NCBI RefSeq assembly: GCF_020283565.1
Contig: NC_060060.1
Coordinates: 3,100,001 to 3,164,000, forward strand
Direction: 5' to 3'
Length of the DNA stretch: 64,000 nt
DNA from: Trifolium pratense
Lineage: Eukaryota; Streptophyta; Magnoliopsida; Fabales; Fabaceae
Shown: piece after piece, positions 45,060 to 56,800 of the stretch
How positions within the stretch are numbered: position 1 is the first letter of the stretch
Layout of the letters: the number at the start of each line of letters is the position of its first letter
The notes under the pieces: generated by a model
What the model was told of the DNA's origin: nothing
Seen by the model: the letters and a program-made list of their open reading frames with translations, nothing else
The model's database searches: none
Position numbers and translations under genes: made by a program

Positions 45060-45276
45060 GCAAAATTCGTCGAATATCCCATGAATTTTGGAAATATGCA
45101 AATACTCCCTGAAATTATAAAAAGTCAATCAAATTGCCCCTTAGCACTACCAGTCAGATTCCATGTCGGGGATAATTTGATTGACGTTTTATAATTACAG
45201 GGGGTATTTAACTATTTTCAAATTACGGGGAGTATGCGAAGAATTTTGAAATTTCGAGAGTATTTGCCAGTTTACT
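45060..45276. mobile_element. Foldback MULE-type MITE in the TNL-4 promoter
   Basis: Inverted ends with TATGCAAATACTCCCTGAAAT (45096-45116) opposite the reverse complement of TTACGGGGAGTATGCGAAG. The flanking 8-bp duplication CTATATAG (45052-45059, 45277-45284) is the TATA region. 217 bp, no coding sequence. Confidence 0.6.
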
Positions 45277-45284
45277 CTATATAG
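45277..45284 (+). promoter_or_regulatory. Putative TATA box of TNL-4 (target-site duplicate)
   Basis: CTATATAG, 105 bp before the start codon. The first promoter copy has AGTATATAATATGACC at the same place, supporting this as the TATA region. Confidence 0.45.
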
Positions 45285-45388
45285 TATGACCAGGATTTAC
45301 ATCATTCCACAAACTTCACTTGACTGTGTTAATTCAACAGTTACTAGTTTACTACTAGTGTTGTACTATTTCATCTCATCATCCATCC

Positions 45389-46959
45389 ATGTCTTCTTCC
45401 TACACAGACAAAAAGAAATATGACGTCTTCCTAAGTTTCAGAGGGGAGGACACTCGTGCTTCCTTCACTTCACATCTCCACGCTTCTCTTCAAAAAGCAG
45501 GGATTCATGATTTTAGGGATGATGATTCACTTAAAAGAGGAGAAAACATTTACACAATATTGCAAGCAATTGAAGACTCTCGAATTGCTATTATCATTTT
45601 TTCAAAAAAATACGCAGATTCACGATGGTGTCTTCAAGAGTTGGAGAAAATAATGGAATGTAGCAAAACCAAAGGCCAAATTGTATTGCCGGTTTTCTAC
45701 GATGTAGATCCATCGGAAGTACGTCGTCAAACCGGTGAATTTGGAAAAGGATTTCAAAGTCTTTTGAGTAGGGTTAAGGAGGACCATGAGTTCCTTGAAT
45801 CAAGCATGGGGGTTTTTCCTTATGAGGATATAAAGTGGACTGAATCGCTTCGTGAGGTGGCTTCCATTGCTGGGTTCCTAGTCCTAAATTCCAGGTAATC
45901 TTTTTTTTATCAGATTCAACCTCCATTAATTAACTCAGTTGAATTAATTCAAATAGTTTGATTCCAAAAAATTCCATAAATACATATTAATTATTGTCAT
46001 TGCAAAATATTAGTTTTTAATGTATTATAGGTTATATTTTACCGTGTCTTTATAATATTAATATTTAATTTAAAAAATTCAATTTGTAATTTGGATATCA
46101 AAAAATCGATCCAAATTAAGTCACACAAAATTTGATCGAATTTTTTAATTAACCATCCAAAATCAAACCAAACCACGAGTCATTTTAACTTTGGATGAGA
46201 TGAATTTTCTCAGAGATTTTGGGTTTGAACTTTGTTCGTGGTAAATATAATTTTATTGAGTTCTAAAGTATTTACGGCCTTGGGTTTGAACTCTCATTCT
46301 AAATTTTTATCTAAATAAAAATAAATAAAATTAATTGATTCGAACCATAACCTTAACCGGTGGATCCAGGTAGAGTTGGGTATACGGGCCAATGTCTGCG
46401 GGCCGATCCGTTTAGCATGCAGCCTGCGTAGACTTAGGATTAATACATTTGGTCCATTTATAATATAGGAAAATGTTAACATGTGACATAAGGGCATAGT
46501 TAAGAATACAAATGTAATAATATCAAATTGATGATAGGTACGTTAAATATGGTACCTTATCATTAATTTTGATACCGTCTATGTCACTTCATGGAACTCC
46601 AATGATAAAAAAATAAAATAAAATAAAGTATGGATCGTTAACCTACGAAACTCTTTTTAATACTCTTATTGAAAATGCTCTAAGCACAAAATATGACGTT
46701 GCCAAACACACAACCTTAGCAGCTAGAGTAATATGTATTTATGGAAATTTTTTTTCCCTTTTTATATTATGCAGGAATCAATATGAGGCTATCGAAGATA
46801 TTGTTGAAAACGTAACAGGATTGCTTGACAAGACAAACTTGTTTGTTGCTAATAATCCAGTGGGAGTTGAATCTCGAGTGAACAATATAATTCAACTGCT
46901 AGACCGAGATGTACAACAATCACATGATGTCCTCCTACTAGGGATGTGGGGTATGGGAG
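45389..46959 (+). pseudogene. TNL-4, 5' part: TIR exon and NB-ARC start
   Basis: Exon 1 (45389-45894) begins Met-Ser-Ser-Ser-Tyr-Thr-Asp-Lys and carries a full TIR: YDVFLSFRGEDTRASF, WCLQELEKIMEC with the catalytic-type Glu, and FYDVDPSEVRRQ. Exon 2 starts at 46775 (acceptor TATTATGCAG) and is cut at 46959 inside the P-loop (GMWGMG|GVGKTT) by a TRIM. Read through, the frame ends 14 codons later. The product would be a TIR domain with a short linker, a form that plants also make as TIR-only proteins, so residual function cannot be excluded. Confidence 0.85.
46371..46480. repeat. Fragment of the GCGGGTT-type repeat in TNL-4 intron 1
   Basis: GAGTTGGGTATACGGGC and GGTCCATTTATAAT match the ends of the repeat at 6262-8036. 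Confidence 0.4.
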
Positions 46960-47133
46960 TGTTAGATAATAAAATATTGGGCTTATGCAATTGGACTCAT
47001 TAGGTTTATAGTCCACTAGATTTTGCTATATAACAATCTCTTGTAACTCTATTTTATTAAGTAATGCAATTGTGATGTTTCTAACCCTAGCCTCCATTGT
47101 TCACTTCTCTATTTTGTATCTCTGAATCTAACA
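46960..47133 (+). repeat. 5' LTR of the TRIM in TNL-4
   Basis: 174 bp, TG...CA ends; identical by eye to the 3' LTR, implying a very recent insertion. Confidence 0.85.
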
Positions 47134-48885
47134 TGGTATCGAGAGCTTGTTTCGATCCACCTTGAACTGCTCGTTATTGTTACGTTGTTGAGTTCCCAAT
47201 TTGGGAATTTGTTTGCTTTGTTTTTTGTTTTGGGTGATTGATTGAATTTCGTGCCTCCACTGCTAAAAGGGTATTTGTGTTGGATCTTAAGTTGGCTATA
47301 TATGGTGGGATATGAAGGCTTGCTGCTGCTTTGTAATTTTTGGTCATGTGCTTCGTTCAAACAATTAAAAGTGGCATATGTTTGTTGGTATTGATTTGTG
47401 CATCTCGTTAGGTTTGCTTTGGTGATTTCGTGCTTCTCGTCGGATGTGATTGTCCTCAATGTTAGTATGTGGTTTATTTCTTATTCCCAATTTGTTTTGT
47501 GTGCTTGAAGAAGAGATTCCATATGTGAGGGACTGTTCGTTCTATTTATCCATTCATTTAGTTTCAGTGAAATTGATTTAGGGGAAAAAGTAGAACATTT
47601 GAGATTTGGTGGAAGTGATTACAACATATGGGTTCATTAGTTTGTTGGATAGTGAATTTATTGGCTTTGTTCTGTTGCTAGAAGAAACGTGTTACTTGTC
47701 TGCGGTTTAAAAAAATTCCTTTTTATGCAATTCATTAATCTGCAACCCAGTTGTTTGTTCTAGTGCACTTCGGTTGATTTGGTTTTGGTTAGTAGCTGGT
47801 TGTTGTGGTGTTTCTTCTGGATAATTTGGTTACTTAAGATAGTGCTCGCATGGTGTTTGTGAAAAGTTCTCATTGAGGGAAGATTTGAATTTTTGGCCTC
47901 CACTCATCTCTCTTCTATTTGATTGATTCTCTCTTGATGATTGTTCAGTTTGATTGATCCCCTCTATTGATTTTCTTTTTGTTTGATTGCTTCTCTCCGT
48001 TGAATTCTTATGTTGGTTTGTTTCTCTCCGTATTGGTTTCTTCTGATTGATTGCTTTTATCTGTTGATTCTTCTTATTGATTGTCTCTCTTTCCCTACTT
48101 GAGTCTGTTTGATTGATTTTCTTCCCTGTTGATTCTTCTGATTGATTGCACTTCTCCCCCTATTGATTCTTCTAATTGATTGCATTGCTTCTCTCCCTAT
48201 TGGTTCTGTTTGGTTGTTTGGTTCTCTCTCTGTCAATTCTTCTGTTTGATCACTTCTCTGTGATGGTTTATTTTGTTTGCTTCTCCCTGATGATTCTTTG
48301 GTCTGAATTTTGTATGATTACTTCTCTCTGTTGATTTTCTTATGTCTGATTGCCTGATTTTCTTTTGTTTGATTGATATTCTCTCCCTATTGGTTCTTTT
48401 GTTTGGTTGCTCATGTCTCTATTTGTTCTTCTGCTTGGTTGCTTCTCTCTCTATTTGGTTTGGTTATTCTCTCTGGTTTGGATTGATTTGATTTGGTTCG
48501 GTTTGGATTGGAACAATTTGGTTTGGTAAAGTTTGGACTTTGGATTTTTCCATTGGTTCGGTTTCGTTTGGTTTGAAATTGGATTGGTTTGGTTTGATGT
48601 TCAGTTTGGTTTCGTTGCTGCTCCTCTATATGATGGTTCGTCTCATTGGTTGTTGGGTTTCTCTCTATTGGGTATGGATTGTGATATTAGATGGATGAGA
48701 TTGATAAATTATTGGGTCAATTTTGTAACAAGCTTAAAGCTTAGTAAGCTTTAGCTTGAGGGGTAGTGCTATAAGTTTATATTATTTAATATGTTTTTCG
48801 TATTTTGTTTGGTAGTTTATTTTATTTTCGTATTTTGACAAACTCACGATGCTTCTTGTTGATGCATCATGAGTTTGAGGATATG

Positions 48886-49059
48886 TGTTAGATAATAAAA
48901 TATTGGGCTTATGCAATTGGACTCATTAGGTTTATAGTCCACTAGATTTTGCTATATAACAATCTCTTGTAACTCTATTTTATTAAGTAATGCAATTGTG
49001 ATGTTTCTAACCCTAGCCTCCATTGTTCACTTCTCTATTTTGTATCTCTGAATCTAACA
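48886..49059 (+). repeat. 3' LTR of the TRIM in TNL-4
   Basis: 174 bp, same sequence as 46960-47133, directly followed by the second GGGAG copy and the rest of the P-loop. Confidence 0.85.
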
Positions 49060-52000
49060 GGGAGGAGTTGGGAAAACAACCATTGCAAAAGCTATATACA
49101 ATAAAATTGGCCACAAATTTGAAGGTAGAAGCTTCCTTGCAAATATTAGGGAAGTTTGGGAGGAAAATGCCGGACAAGCAAAGTTACAAGAACAACTTCT
49201 CTCTGATATTTGTAAAGAAATGAAAACCAAAGTACCAAGCATTGAATACGGTATAATGACATTAAAGGATAGACTTTGCCATAAAAAAGTACTAATTATA
49301 CTTGATGATGCTAATACATTGAAGCAACTCAATGCATTGTGTGGAAGTCATAAATGGTTTGGTTCGGGGAGTAGAATAGTCATCACAACAAGAGATATAA
49401 AAATACTTCGTGGGATTGGGGTTAATCAAGTATACGAAATGCAACACATGGATCAAAGTGAAGCAATTGAGCTATTTAGCTGGCATGCATTCAAGCAAGC
49501 GAGTCCTACAAAAGATTTTGCTGAAATTTCTATTAATGTAGTTGAGTATTCTAGGGGATTGCCACTAGCTTTGGAAGTCCTTGGGTCATACTTGTTTGAT
49601 AGGGAGGTAACAGAATGGAAAAGTGTAATTGAAAAACTCAAAAGAATTCAAAATGATCAAGTACAAAAGAAGTTAAAAATCAGCTATGATTTGTTAAGTG
49701 ATGATACCGTGAAAGAAATATTCCTTGACATAGCTTGTTTCTTTATCGGGATGGACCGAAATGATGTTACACTTATACTAAATGGCTGTGGCCTTTTTGC
49801 AGGCATCGGATTAAGTATCCTTGTTGAGCGATGCCTTGTAATTGTTGACCATAAGAACATACTTAGAATGCATGATTTGGTGCGAGACATGGGAAGAGAA
49901 ATTATTCGTGAGAAATCTCCCGAGGAGCTTGAGGAGCGTTGCAGGCTGTGGTGTCATGAGGATGCGCTTCATATATTATCAGAACAAACTGTAAGAACTT
50001 CGTATGATAATATGATTCATTTGTTTTGTTGTTTATCACAACAATTGTGAAAATTAGTTTGATTTTGCGGTGTTTCCTCGCTTGTAGCTAGTAACAAATA
50101 ATTGGCTGAGACAAGTTTATTTGCCTTGTATCTTTAATCGTTGCATGTTTTTCTTTTTGTTTCAAAGGGAACAAAAGCTATTAAGGGGCTGGCATTGAAG
50201 TTGCCAAGAACTAATGCAAAATGTTTTAGTTCTAAAGCATTCAAGAAGATGGAGAAACTCAGATTGCTTCAACTTGCTGGAGTAAAACTTGATGGAGATT
50301 TTAAATATCTTTCGAAAAATATAAGATGGCTGTCTTGGAATGGATTTTCTTTAACATATATTCCTGAAAACTTTTATAGAGAAAATTTAGTTTCCATCGA
50401 GTTAGAGAATAGCAATATCAAACTTGTGTGGGAAGAGGACCAGGTATTAATTTTGATTTCTTTTTCTTGCACTTCAAATTGTAATGCTGTTTTATTACAT
50501 GGTACTTTTTAACATTTTTCATCTTTATTTCTTCCATCCTTTCAAATTTTATAAGTCCTCGGAGAAACATTGTTTTTTGTTAAGAAGCATTAGTTTTTCT
50601 AAATTTTTTAAATTAAAAATTGTTCACTTTGCAAAATTTTACTAATTTCTGCAAGATTACATACAGAAATTTTAGCATTGTTTCAAAATTTTGCACTCAT
50701 ATTGGTATTAAAACAATGGCACTGCATTATTTTAAATATTTTACTTTCCCTTTGACATTTCTGTTTTTGAGACATTGTTATTGCATCCATTTATTAAGTT
50801 TCCCTTTGACATGTCTGTTTTTGCAGATGATGACAAAGCTGAAAATTCTAAATCTTAGCCATTCTCATTTTCTGGAGCACACTCCAGACTTTTCATATTT
50901 GCCTAATCTTGAAAAGCTAGTACTCAAAGATTGTCCAATGTTGTCTGAGGTTTCTCCTAGCATTGGACATCTCAGGGAAATTATTCTAATAGATTTGGAA
51001 GATTGTGTAAACCTTCGTAGTCTTCCAAGAAGCATCTATAAGTTGAAATCTTTGAAAACTCTCATTCTTTCTGGATGTTTAATGATTGAAAAGTTGGAAG
51101 AGGGCTTCGAAGATATGAAATCTCTTGTTTATTTAGATGTACCAAGTAGTAGTTCCCATGAACTATCATCTTTTCCTAACCACCTTCCAAGGCTTCAAAG
51201 TCTTTCGGTGGAATGCAGCTCAGAACTTCAACTTTCTCAGAATGCTGCAATAATTTTGGATACCTTACATGCCACAAATTATAAGGTGTTGGAACCAGCT
51301 GCAACTACATCACAAGTGTCAAATATGACTTCTACATTAATTCAATGTTGCGGTCAAGTGCACGTTTCAGGATCAAAACAATCCTTCCAGTCTCTTTTAA
51401 TTCAAATGGGAATGAATTGCCAAGTCACTAATATTCTGAAAGGGAAAATAGTACAGGTTTGGCATACTCTTTCTTTATCCCCCTCTGTATATCTGTTTGC
51501 TCCCTGATGATAAGGTGATGTTAATATACTTTACTTTTACAGATTATGAATATCAATGGGAGTGACGGTTATTTGCTCCCCGGTCATAGTTATCCAGATT
51601 GGTTAAACTTTAGTTCTGAAGGCTCTTCTGTAACTTTTCAAGTTCCTCAAGTTGAAGGGCGTAACTTGAATACAATGATGTGCGTCGTCTATACTTCTAC
51701 CCCTGACAATATTACATCGGATGGCCTTAAAAATGTGCTGGTAAAAAATTTCACAAAGGCTACCATTCAGCACTACAATAGAGAGGCATCAGTCTCCTTG
51801 GAAGATGAGGAGGGGCAGAGGGTAGTATCAAGCATAGAACCTGGCAACAAAGTGGAGGTTGTTGTTGTTTTTGAGAACGATTTCATTGTGAAAACTACAG
51901 CAGTTTATCTCGTATATGAGGAACCAATTGGCAAAAAAAAGAACAAGAAGGATAAAAGCCAGACGGCCGAAAATCAATTCTTATGGTACTATTTGAAAAT

Positions 52001-52070
52001 CTTTGTAGTAGCAATTGTATTACATTTTTTGCAGAAGCTTATCGATTTTATTCATAGTAAAGTTGTGTGA
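49060..52070 (+). pseudogene. TNL-4, 3' part: NB-ARC, LRR, C-JID, membrane tail
   Basis: Exon 2 resumes at 49065 with the Gly-Val-Gly-Lys-Thr-Thr of the P-loop and runs to 49990: VLIILDDANT, GSRIVITTRD, SRGLPLALEVLG (the usual Gly before GLPL is Arg), MHDLVRDMG. Exon 3 is 50168-50443. Exon 4 (50827-51456) is 630 bp, 66 codons shorter than TNL-3 in the distal LRR. Exon 5 (51543-52070) has the C-JID (LLPGHSYPDWLNFSSEGSSV) and a Lys-rich linker, then the hydrophobic FLWYYLKIFVVAIVLHFLQ, a probable C-terminal membrane anchor. Ignoring the TRIM, the gene would encode 1016 aa in frame. Confidence 0.85.
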
Positions 52071-52939
52071 TCCTAATGAGAGGTGAAATATTACAATTTG
52101 GTATTGTTACAATTCTTGCATGTTAAATCTCGTTTTTGGCACCGACTCTAATTGTATTACAAACTTAAAGAGAGAAATAGAAGTACCCAATTTTGAATTT
52201 TTATTGGAAGATCTTCATCGAATAATTTGTGTTCGGACTCAGAGGAGAAAGTTAAAGTTTATTTTGAATCGTAGTGAAAGTAATTTCTGAATAATTTTGG
52301 CCTAGAGCAAGTTTGATGGTGTTCTATGCTAGCTTCTGCAGTATCTTGTCGATATATATATCAGCACCATGAAGCCTATACATTAGTGATTTGCATTGCA
52401 ATGCTATTCACTGTTACAGAACAATAGATTCTTCTGACTCGGACCACAAAAAAATGCACTATGATGTGAATAAATAATCGTCATTAAAATATTGAAGATA
52501 GTTCTCTTTTGGTATTCAATGTAAAAAAACACATAAACAACAAATATTATGAGCAAGTGCTCTTTTGCTTCGTTCAAATTTGAAGAAAAATTTCATTAGA
52601 AGTTTAGGTACATGTTTTTCACATTATCCCATAGCTAAACTCTTCTTGAAGCAAATTGAGATTACCCAATTTTTCTGCATATTGAATGACTTATCTAGAA
52701 ACATGGCTGATTTCCACCTACCAAGTCTATTTAAGCTTACTTTTCATTTTTATTGATCAATAATCAAGTATCCCAGTTACCCTTTCAGAATTAAGATCAT
52801 AGCTTCAGAATCAACTGCAACGGCAGCTTGCCTTTCCCCAGAACCACATGCTTCAGAAACCAGGGCATTAGTAGCTACCAATCTGTGCTTAAAACCTGTA
52901 ATCCACAGTTCAAAACTTTATTTGATCGATCCAACACAA
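52071..52939. other. Convergent 3' flanks of TNL-4 and TNL-5
   Basis: The left part matches the TNL-3 3' flank; the right part (52840-52925) matches the TNL-1 3' flank in inverted orientation. This is the meeting point of the two duplicated lineages. No gene seen. Confidence 0.5.
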
Positions 52940-53785
52940 CTAACAGCACCGATGCTTACCCAACCATTCTTTTACTGTCTGCCATATCCTCATGAGAATG
53001 TTCCTTCTCTTTTGTTTTAAGTCATCCATGAGAGGCACTTGAGGAGAGACCTTTCTGACAAATCCTTCCTTGTCTTCACCATTCTTATCTTGTGCATCAA
53101 GAAACTCCACTATATCAACAGTTGGTTCATTCTTAACTTGTGCATCAAGAAACTCTTCCAGTTTTTCAACAATAGGTTCATTCTTATCTTGTGCATGAGG
53201 AGAGACCTCTCTTACACAGCATTCATTTTCTCCACCACTACTATAAATAACACTCTTATCTTGCGCATGAGAAGAGACCTTTCCGACAAAGCATTTGTTT
53301 TCTTCAACACTGCTAAGAATAACTTTCTTATCTATTCCATGAGAATCCTCCACTTTTTCAGCAACCGGTTCATCATATATCAGATAAATTGTTGTCTTCT
53401 TTACAATGAAACTGTTTTCAAAAACAACAACTACTTCCACTTTGTTACCAGGTTCTATACTTGATACTACTCTCTGACCCTCCTCATCCCCTAAGGACGA
53501 TACTGCCTCTCTTTTATAGAGCTGAATGGTGGCCTTTGTGTAATTTTTCACCAACAAGTTTGTAAGGCAATCTGATGCTATGTCATCTGGGGTTGAAGAA
53601 TAGGCAATGCATATTACTATTGCCTTCAACATACGCCCTTCCACTTGAGGGACTTCAAAACTTACAGAAGAACCTTCACAATTGAAGGTTAACCAATCAT
53701 TCATATTCTGTAAAAGTGAAAATAGAGTCAATGGAATTTATATAAAAAATCAAACTACCAGAACAATGAGGTCATAAATACAAAC

Positions 53786-53833
<48 letters not shown>

Positions 53834-56800
53834 CAGAGAGAGAGAGAGAGAGAGAGTGACAAACCTGTGAAATGTTTTCTTTCAGATTATTGGTGGCTTG
53901 GCAATTCATGCCCATTTGTATTAGAACAGACTTCATGGAAGGTTTTGATTCAGAAACGTGCAAGTGACTGCAGCTTTGAGTTAATGCAGAAGTTTTCATA
54001 TTTGATGCTTGGGAAGTATCTGAAGTCGATTCCAATTCCTTCGAAAGTGAGGCGTAAAAAGCATCCAAAATGATTTTTGCATCTTCAGAAAGTTGAAGTT
54101 CACAGCCAAACTTTACCCATAGGCTTCGAAGCCATGAAAGATTGTTGAAAATAGATGACAGTTCCTGGGAACTACCATCTGGTATATGTATATCTAAAGA
54201 CACAATAAATGACATGGCAACGGATGTTTGGAATAAGGATGAAAGTGCACTTGTTGGTGGCATCCAAGACCAAATGATAGATGGAAATACATCATGCGAG
54301 AGTCCTTCATAATCGCGCAAAGAAATATACCCAATGCTTTTTGACCTTAATATTGACAAAGGCATTCTTGTTATTGCGGTGTTATTTGCAAGCAGAGTGG
54401 TTAAAGATCCCATTTGTTCCAGGTCCTCTTCCAACTTTTTAATCTTTTTACAACCAGCAAGAATGAAAGTTTTCACAGATTTCAACTTATAGATGCTTCT
54501 TGGGAGGCTGCAAAGGCTAACACAATCTTCCAAATTTATTAGAAGAACTTTACTGAGATGTCCAATGCTATGAGAAACCTTAGACAGCATTGGACAATCT
54601 GTAAGTACTAGCTTTTCAAGATTAGGCATGTTCGAAAAGTCTGGAGTTTGCGTCAGATAATGAGAATGACTAAGATTAAGAATTTTTAGCTTCTCCATCC
54701 TCTGCAAGAAACATAAATATTAAAGAGAAGACTTAGGAAAAAAGCTTCAAAAAATATACAGAAGCAACTACCATGTATCAGTAACCTTAAAAGGTGAAAG
54801 TAAAATATTTACATTAAAATTCTTATAAATTCAAGAACTATCTGTTTAAATTTCATCCATAAATAAGAAAAGTGAAAATCAAAATTAATACCTGGGTCTC
54901 TTTCCACACAACTTTGACATTGCTGTTTTCCAACTCAATGGAAACTAAATTTCCTTGATAAAAGTTTGCAGGTATGCATGATAAAGGAAATCCCTTCCAA
55001 GAAAGCCATCTCAGATTTTTTGAAAGATATTCAAAATCCCCATCAAGTTGTACACCAACAAATTGAAGCAACCTGAGTTTCTTCATCTTCGTAAATGCTT
55101 TGGTATTATAACATTTCGCACCATCTCTTGGCAACTTCAAAGCTAATCCTTCAATGGCTTTTGTTCCCTATGCAATAGATCCGACCATAAATTAAAACAT
55201 GCACAACTTATATATACAACGCAGCTTTTTAGTGATGAAACCAGAAACTTGGTGCTCAAAATGGTACACAACCATATTTTTGAAGTTCTTACGGTTTCAA
55301 TAAAACAATTGAATGTTAATAACTATTTCATATATGCTAATTTTTCTTCTTTAAGCTGATATTTTAAATTCAGAATTAAACTAAGGTATATGAAGTTCTT
55401 ACGGTTTTTCCTGCTAATACATTATGAACATCCTCATGAAACCACAGCCTACTACGCTCCTCAGGCTCCTTTCGTGGTTTATCACAAATGATTTCTCTTC
55501 CCATATCCCGCAACAAATCATGCATTCTAAGCTTGTTTTCATCATCAATAGTTACTAGGCTCCGCTCAACAAGGACATTTATTCCATTTTCTGCATAAAA
55601 TCCGCAGCCATTTAATATATGTATAACTTCATTTTTGTCCATCCCAATAAAGAAACAAGCTATGTCTAGAAATATTGCTTTATGGAAATCATCCTCTAAA
55701 CCATCATAGCTTATTTGTAACTTTTTATGTACTTTGTCATTGGGAATTCTTTTTAGTTTCTCCAATACATCCTCCCAGTCTTTTACATCCCTATCAAACA
55801 AATAACGTCCAAGGACTTCTAGAGCTAGCGGCAACCCTCCAGAATACATAATTACATTTTTGGAAATTGCAACAAATTCTTCTGTAGGACTCACTTGCTT
55901 GAATGCATGCCATTCAAAAAGCTCAGTTGATTCTCTTTCATCCAATTCTTTATTTGAGAATATTTTGTCGACTACATTCCTTCCAACTATATGCTTGTTT
56001 CTAGTTGTGATAATTATTCTACTCCCTTTACCAAACCAATTACGATTTCCACACAAAGCATCCAATTGCTCCAACTCATCCACATCGTCAAGTACAATAA
56101 GTACTCTATGATGAGAAAGTCTATCCTTTAATTTGATTTTTCCATCATCAATACTTTCTATCTTCGTCGTCGTTCCTTTGAAGATATTGGATAAAAGTTG
56201 TTCTTGTAAACTCACTTTTCCAGCAGGTTGCTGCCAAACTTCTCTAACATTTGAAACGAAGCTTCTGCCTTCAAAATTGCGGCCAATTGTGTTATAAATG
56301 GCTTTAGCAATAGTTGTTTTTCCGATTCCCCCCATACCCCACATCCCAAGTAGTAGTACATCATTTGATTGTTGGATGTCTAACAGTTGAATAGCATCTT
56401 CCACTCGAGAATCAACTCCCACTGGTTTTTCAGCAATGAACAAGTCTTTCTTGTCAAGCAAATGAACAATTTTTTCAGCAATTTCTTTGATGGCCTTATT
56501 TTCATCCCTATATAAATACGAACCAAACAAATTAAGAAAAGGTATACATATATTAAATAATTCCAATTTAGTTGGGTCAAACGGTACCTAATTCCAATTT
56601 AGTTCCACAATCGGAAGTAGTTCAATGGTTGACTTAAATTACCTGGAATTTACGAGTACAATGCCAGCAAGGGCAGTAGCATCACGAAGGGTATCCCTCC
56701 ATTTCCGCGACGCATCCTTCTCCAAAGTTTTGGTCAAGAGACTTTGAAAAGCTTTTCCAAACTCACCAGTTTGGTGACGTACGTCTGAAGGATCAACATC

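Larger units (their letters stand above)
44751..45388 (+). promoter_or_regulatory. Duplicated promoter region of TNL-4
   Basis: Two copies of one promoter segment: 44756-44938 and 44977-45385. Shared blocks are GCACGTAAGGTTGAT, TTTAAAAAGACA, CAAACTTCACTTGACTGT and CTAGTGTTGTACTATTTCATC. Only the second leads to the start codon; the first is followed by AT-rich sequence. The second copy is split by the foldback element at 45060-45276. Confidence 0.65.
46960..49059 (+). mobile_element. TRIM-like retroelement inside the P-loop codons of TNL-4
   Basis: Two 174-bp LTRs (46960-47133, 48886-49059; TGTTAGATAATAAA...GAATCTAACA) appear identical by eye. The target duplication is GGGAG (46955-46959, 49060-49064). 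A primer-binding site TGGTATCGAGAGC (47134-47146) resembles the initiator-Met type of Copia and TRIM elements; the polypurine-like GAGTTTGAGGATATG lies before the 3' LTR. The 1752-bp interior is T-rich with TTGATTG...CTCTC repeats and encodes no protein; short ORFs (47109-47459, 48533-48754) lack support. Confidence 0.9.

Noticed and set aside
53039..53464. 141-codon plus-strand ORF
   Set aside because: Antisense shadow of the repetitive tail of TNL-5.
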